Source: Mycobacterium branderi
GTDB lineage: Bacteria; Actinomycetota; Actinomycetes; Mycobacteriales; Mycobacteriaceae
NCBI RefSeq assembly: GCF_010728725.1
Contig: NZ_AP022606.1
Coordinates: 1,550,001 to 1,614,000 of the forward strand
DNA length: 64,000 nucleotides
Direction of reading: 5' to 3'
Positions 60,519-64,000 of this stretch are shown here, piece after piece. A program made the translations under genes and the position numbers. Within the stretch, counting starts at the first letter, position 1. Every line of letters begins with the position of its first letter. Below the pieces are notes generated by a model. The model was not told the DNA's origin and searched no databases. It worked only from the letters and a program-made list of their open reading frames with translations.

Positions 60519-61544
60519 ATGATTCAAGCGTGCTCACAGTGCGGCACACGCTGGAACGTGCGTGATCGCCAGCGGGTGTGGTGTCCGCGCTGCCGCGGGA
60601 CGCTGCTGCCGCCGTCCACCGAGGGACAGGCGGTCGACCCGCGGTGGAGTGCTCGCAGCGCCGCACCCACCACCGGCCCACGGATGCCGCCGCGGCTGCC
60701 GCCGGGTTACCGATGGATCGCCGTGCGGCCCGGCGCACCACCGCCGCCGCGGCGCCGGCGCCGGCCCCTGGGACCCACCCCGCGTTACGCGGTCACCCCG
60801 CGATGGGGACTGGTGGATCGCGTCGAGCCGGGCGCAGCGGCGCCGACCGCGGCCGCGCGGCCGGGCCCGTCGGCGGCGCGAGTGCGCACCACGTTGTTCG
60901 CGAGCGTCGTGGTGTTCGGCATTGCGGCGCTGGTGCATTTCGTGCGCTATCTGCTGCTGATCATCAACCGCGGCACCCTGCTCAACCCGTGGGTGGCGGG
61001 CGCCGCGCTCTGGCTTGGCGTGTTGGCCAGTGCCGCCGCCATCGCGATGGTGATCACCTGTGCTGTGGTGCTGATCCGATGGCTGATCGCCCGCCGCGCC
61101 GCCGCGTTCGCGCAGTACGGCCTGCCCGAGCCGCGTTCGGCCCGTGCGCTGTGGGCCGGGTGCTTCATACCCGTGGCGAACCTGCTGTGGGCGCCGGTGT
61201 ACGTCATCGAGCTGGCCGCCACCGAAGGCGTCCTGGCCCGGCTGCGCAAACCCATCCTGCTGTGGTGGATCGTCTGGGCCACCAGCACGGCGGTTTCGCT
61301 CTTCGCTATCGCGACCAGCCGCGCGCACGATGCCCAAGGCATTGCCGACAACACCGTGACCACGACGTTTGCCTACCTGGTGGCGGCGGCCGCGGTGGCC
61401 GCCGCCGGGCGGGTGTTCGAGGGCTTCGAGCGCAAACCGGTCGAACGGCCCGCGCATCGCTGGGTGGTGGTCGCCGACGATCGCGGCGACGCGCCGGAAT
61501 CCGCTCCGGCTGTTGAGTCGGACGGCGAGGAACCGGCAGCATAG
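60519..61544 (+). CDS. DUF4328 membrane protein with zinc ribbon (Rv3843c type)
   Basis: The 341-residue protein starts with a zinc-ribbon CSQCGTRW...CPRC (residues 4-26), then a Pro/Arg-rich linker, and a DUF4328-like membrane part with about six helices (about residues 120-320). Function unknown. The ATG at 60519 follows GGGGGAG. glpQ1 begins four bases after its stop. It is probably the Rv3843c orthologue. Confidence 0.82.
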   Translation: MIQACSQCGTRWNVRDRQRVWCPRCRGTLLPPSTEGQAVDPRWSARSAAPTTGPRMPPRLPPGYRWIAVRPGAPPPPRRRRRPLGPTPRYAVTPRWGLVDRVEPGAAAPTAAARPGPSAARVRTTLFASVVVFGIAALVHFVRYLLLIINRGTLLNPWVAGAALWLGVLASAAAIAMVITCAVVLIRWLIARRAAAFAQYGLPEPRSARALWAGCFIPVANLLWAPVYVIELAATEGVLARLRKPILLWWIVWATSTAVSLFAIATSRAHDAQGIADNTVTTTFAYLVAAAAVAAAGRVFEGFERKPVERPAHRWVVVADDRGDAPESAPAVESDGEEPAA

Positions 61545-61548
61545 GGAT

Positions 61549-62373
61549 ATGACGCGGGCCGACGAGGTGCTCGCCCGGCACCCACATGTGGTAGCCCATC
61601 GCGGCGCCTCGGCTGCCCGGCCGGAACATACTCTGGCCGCATACGATCTCGCGCTCAAGGAAGGCGCCGACGGCGTCGAATGCGATGTCCGGCTCACTCG
61701 CGACGGCCATTTGGTCTGTGTGCACGACCGCCGGCTGGACCGCACGTCCACCGGTGCCGGCCTGGTCAGCACGATGACGCTCGCGGAGTTACGTGAGCTG
61801 GAGTACGGGGCCTGGCACGACAGCTGGCGTCCCGACGGCACCCACGGCGACAGCGGCCTGCTGACCCTCGACTCGCTCGTCGCGCTGGTGCTGGACTGGA
61901 ACCGGCCGGTGAAGATCTTCATCGAAACCAAGCACCCGGTGCGCTATGGGGCGCTGGTGGAAAGCAAGGTTTTGGCGCTGCTGCAACGCTTCCGGATCGC
62001 CACGCCCGCTTCCGCGGACCGCTCTCGGGCGGTCGTGATGTCGTTTTCGGCAGCCGCGATGTGGCGCATCCGGCGCGCCGCGCCGCTGCTGCCCACGGTG
62101 CTGCTCGGCAAGGCGGCCCGATATCTGGGCAGCAGCGCGGCCACCGCCGTCGGCGCCACCGCCGTCGGGCCGTCGATCGCGACCCTGCGTGAGCATCCCG
62201 AGCTCGTCGACCGCGCCGCCGCCCAGGGGCGGGCGCTGTACTGCTGGAACGTCGACCACTACGACGACGTCAGATTCTGCCGGGAAGTGGGGGTGGCGTG
62301 GCTGGCCACCCGTCACCCCGGCCGCGTCAAAGCGTGGCTGCAGGACGGCCTGACCGGCGCAGGTTTGGACTAG
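61549..62373 (+). CDS. glpQ1: Glycerophosphodiester phosphodiesterase GlpQ1
   Basis: GlpQ1 hydrolyses glycerophosphodiesters to glycerol-3-phosphate and an alcohol. The 274-residue protein, same length as Rv3842c, has the GDPD signature HRGASAARPEHTLAAY with catalytic His, GVECDVRLTRDG with metal-binding Glu and Asp, and VCVHDRRLDRTS. No signal peptide is visible, so it is cytosolic. The ATG at 61549 lies four bases after the DUF4328 gene. Confidence 0.95.
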   Translation: MTRADEVLARHPHVVAHRGASAARPEHTLAAYDLALKEGADGVECDVRLTRDGHLVCVHDRRLDRTSTGAGLVSTMTLAELRELEYGAWHDSWRPDGTHGDSGLLTLDSLVALVLDWNRPVKIFIETKHPVRYGALVESKVLALLQRFRIATPASADRSRAVVMSFSAAAMWRIRRAAPLLPTVLLGKAARYLGSSAATAVGATAVGPSIATLREHPELVDRAAAQGRALYCWNVDHYDDVRFCREVGVAWLATRHPGRVKAWLQDGLTGAGLD

Positions 62374-62376
62374 TCG

Positions 62377-63462
62377 CTACGGTTGCCCGGCCGACGGTGC
62401 GGGAGCATCGGCGGCCAGCGCGTCGAACAGGTGGGCCGCCGCGTCGTGATCCCAGACCACGACCGAACCGGCGTCGTTGCCGGTGAACTCGCCGATCGGC
62501 ACCGTCAGCGCGCTCGTCGAACCGTGCAGTGACCAGCCCAACCGGGCAAGGTCCCACACGTGGTCGCCTGCATCGACGGTCAGGGCGTCGGCGGCCGCAT
62601 GCGGCACCGAATACCACCGCCACGGGTTGAGCCACACGGCCGGGCTGGCGGCGCGGTGCAGCAGCGCCGACATGAACTGCCGCTGGTTGGCCATCCGGTC
62701 GAGGTCGGCCCGCGGTGTCGCGCGCGTGCGGACGTAGCCGAGCGCGTTGGGCCCGTCGAGCCTCTGGCAACCGGCCGGCAGGCTGATGCCGGCCAGCGGA
62801 TCGTCGATCGGCGTGGCGGGGCAGGCGGTGACTCCGCCGAGCGCGTCGACGAGACCGGCGAACCCGCTGAAACCGACTTCGACGTAGTGGTCGAGCCGCA
62901 GTCCGGTGGCCTGCTCGACCGTCTGCGCCAACAAGGGCGCACCGCCCATCGCGAAGGCCGCGTTGATCTTGTCGCGGCCGTACCCCGGGACCGGCACATA
63001 GGAGTCGCGCGGAATCGACACCATCGTCGTCGGAGTGGGCGAGCCGATGGCCGGCACGTGGACCAGCAGGATGGTGTCGGTGCGGCCGTTGCCGATGTCG
63101 CCGCCGGTGGCCAACGCCTGCTGCTGCTCGACGGTGAGACCCTGGCGGCTGTCCGACCCGACCAGCAACCAGGTCGTGCCGCGCCCGGCGGCTGGCCGGC
63201 CCGGATAGTCGGCCAGCACCGGCTGGCGGTGCAGGGCGGTGTCCATCCACAGCGCACCGCCGAGGACGCCGGCGGAAAACAGCAGGACCACGATCAGCAG
63301 GCTCAGCGAAACCATTTGACCCCAGGCGCGTTTGCGACGCGGGCGTGGCCTGGCCGGTTGCGCGGGTGGCCGGGGCGCCGGTGGCGGGGGAGGCGGCCGG
63401 CGGTAGCCGGGATCGCGGTGGATCACCGGCGGCGGTTCCCGGCGGGGACGCTGAGCGGTCAT
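62377..63462 (-). CDS. LytR-CpsA-Psr (LCP) family protein
   Basis: LCP proteins attach arabinogalactan and related polymers to peptidoglycan. The 361-residue protein has a Pro/Arg-rich cytoplasmic N-terminus, one membrane helix (about 50-70) and the LCP domain with LLVGSDSRQG, GRTDTILLVHV, SIPRDSYV, DKINAAFAMGG and the Arg-rich RTRATPRADLDRMANQRQF. The C-terminal half lacks a LytR_C domain. The ATG at 63462 overlaps the stop of the upstream protease gene. It converges on glpQ1 with three bases between. Confidence 0.93.
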   Translation of the reverse strand: MTAQRPRREPPPVIHRDPGYRRPPPPPPAPRPPAQPARPRPRRKRAWGQMVSLSLLIVVLLFSAGVLGGALWMDTALHRQPVLADYPGRPAAGRGTTWLLVGSDSRQGLTVEQQQALATGGDIGNGRTDTILLVHVPAIGSPTPTTMVSIPRDSYVPVPGYGRDKINAAFAMGGAPLLAQTVEQATGLRLDHYVEVGFSGFAGLVDALGGVTACPATPIDDPLAGISLPAGCQRLDGPNALGYVRTRATPRADLDRMANQRQFMSALLHRAASPAVWLNPWRWYSVPHAAADALTVDAGDHVWDLARLGWSLHGSTSALTVPIGEFTGNDAGSVVVWDHDAAAHLFDALAADAPAPSAGQP

Positions 63463-64000
63463 CAGTGCAACCACCCGAGGTGACCGCGAAGCAGGGCGTA
63501 GCCGACGAACGCCACGCTGTCGATCAGGCCGTGGGCGATCACCAGCGGCCACAGCCGACCGGTGCGCTGCCAGACATAGCCGAACACCAGCCCCATCGCC
63601 AGGTTGCCCAGGCCCGCGCCGAAACCCTGGTAGAGGTGGTAGGCGCCGCGCAACAGGCTCGAGTACACCAGCGCCGCCCCAGCGGACACATCCAGCTGCC
63701 GCAGCCGGGTGATCAGGTAGCCGACGACGACGACCTCCTCGGCCCAGCCGTTGGCGAACGCGGCGGCCACCAGCATCGGGATGCGCCACCAGGTGTCGCT
63801 CAGACTCGACGGGATCACCGAAGCGTTGAGGCCCAGCATCCGCGCCACCACGTAGAGCCCGAGCCCGGGCAGCCCGATCAACGCTGCCAGGCCGACGCCG
63901 CCGCCCAGATCGGCGCGCCAGGCAAACCGCCCCAGGCCGATCGCGGCGGGGCGTAAACCGCCACGCCACAGCAGGTACAGCCCGAGGCCGCCCCAGGCGA
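63462..64000 (-). CDS. CPBP-family intramembrane metalloprotease (partial)
   Basis: The 5' end lies beyond the window. The visible 178 codons encode several membrane helices with the CPBP (CAAX protease and bacteriocin-processing) motifs: a glutamate pair in GWAEEVVVVGYL, SLLRGAYHLYQGFG with the first His, and LWPLVIAHGLIDSVAF with the second. The usual Arg after the Glu pair is absent in this version. Substrate unknown. It overlaps the LCP gene by an ATGA, so both are probably one operon. Confidence 0.9.
   Translation of the reverse strand, partial: AWGGLGLYLLWRGGLRPAAIGLGRFAWRADLGGGVGLAALIGLPGLGLYVVARMLGLNASVIPSSLSDTWWRIPMLVAAAFANGWAEEVVVVGYLITRLRQLDVSAGAALVYSSLLRGAYHLYQGFGAGLGNLAMGLVFGYVWQRTGRLWPLVIAHGLIDSVAFVGYALLRGHLGWLH

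Overview
This window is the chromosomal replication-origin region of a Mycobacterium, continued into a neighbourhood that lies elsewhere in M. tuberculosis. The genus assignment rests on the exact gene order from parB through dnaA to fhaA, on protein lengths that match M. tuberculosis orthologues as I remember them (PpiA 182 aa, CrgA 93, PbpA 491, FhaB 155, EspR 132, GltB 1527, GlpQ1 274), and on high GC with TTG and GTG starts. GyrA has no intein. recF directly follows dnaN. A DinB3-type polymerase is present that M. tuberculosis lacks. A non-tuberculous, probably slow-growing species fits best; I cannot name it.

Layout. (1) 1-6319: the end of cwlM, a GNAT-like gene, then on the minus strand parB-parA-rsmG-jag-yidC-yidD-rnpA-rpmH, with two perfect parS sites inside parA and rsmG. 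(2) 6320-17443: the dnaA promoter with DnaA boxes, dnaA, the oriC spacer, dnaN, recF, dciA, gyrB, gyrA and a DUF3566 gene, all plus strand and leading away from oriC. (3) 17444-21309: a MIRU-like repeat, tRNA-Ile, a 47-aa gene, tRNA-Ala, cwsA, ppiA, a PH-domain gene, crgA, a DUF881 gene and trpG. (4) 21287-30968: the minus-strand cell-shape and phosphosignalling operon fhaA, fhaB-pstP-rodA-pbpA-pknA-pknB, then tRNA-Leu at 31213. Up to here the order equals M. tuberculosis Rv3915 to Rv0020c.

(5) 31296-35750: a lineage-variable patch with an unknown membrane protein, a PknE-like kinase and a secreted MPT63-like protein with a long Pro/Ala/Gly tail. (6) 35800-37446: divergent whiB6 and a C-terminally shortened espM without the ESX-1 genes that follow them in M. 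tuberculosis. (7) 37471-39305: a divergent NmrA-like oxidoreductase and a SigI-like ECF41 sigma factor whose spacer holds two mirror-image ECF41-type promoters. (8) 39322-64000: a block equal to M. tuberculosis Rv3860 back to Rv3842c but in reversed orientation and on the other side of oriC. It holds a MinD-like ATPase, gltB-gltD, a PHP phosphoesterase, dinB3, ethR/ethA, rraA, hns, a YcnI/CopC pair, espR, a manganese-riboswitch-controlled GDT1 transporter, sodA, a DnaA-box cluster, a rhodanese, a DUF4328 protein, glpQ1, an LCP protein and a CAAX-type protease.

Themes. Chromosome replication and segregation genes surround oriC. The kinase/phosphatase/FHA operon couples growth to peptidoglycan synthesis. 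The right half collects nitrogen assimilation, redox and metal genes with three nucleoid-associated or regulatory proteins (Hns, EspR, WhiB6/EspM). Perfect DnaA boxes occur in the dnaA promoter, in front of the PH-domain gene, and in a cluster about 51 kb from oriC.
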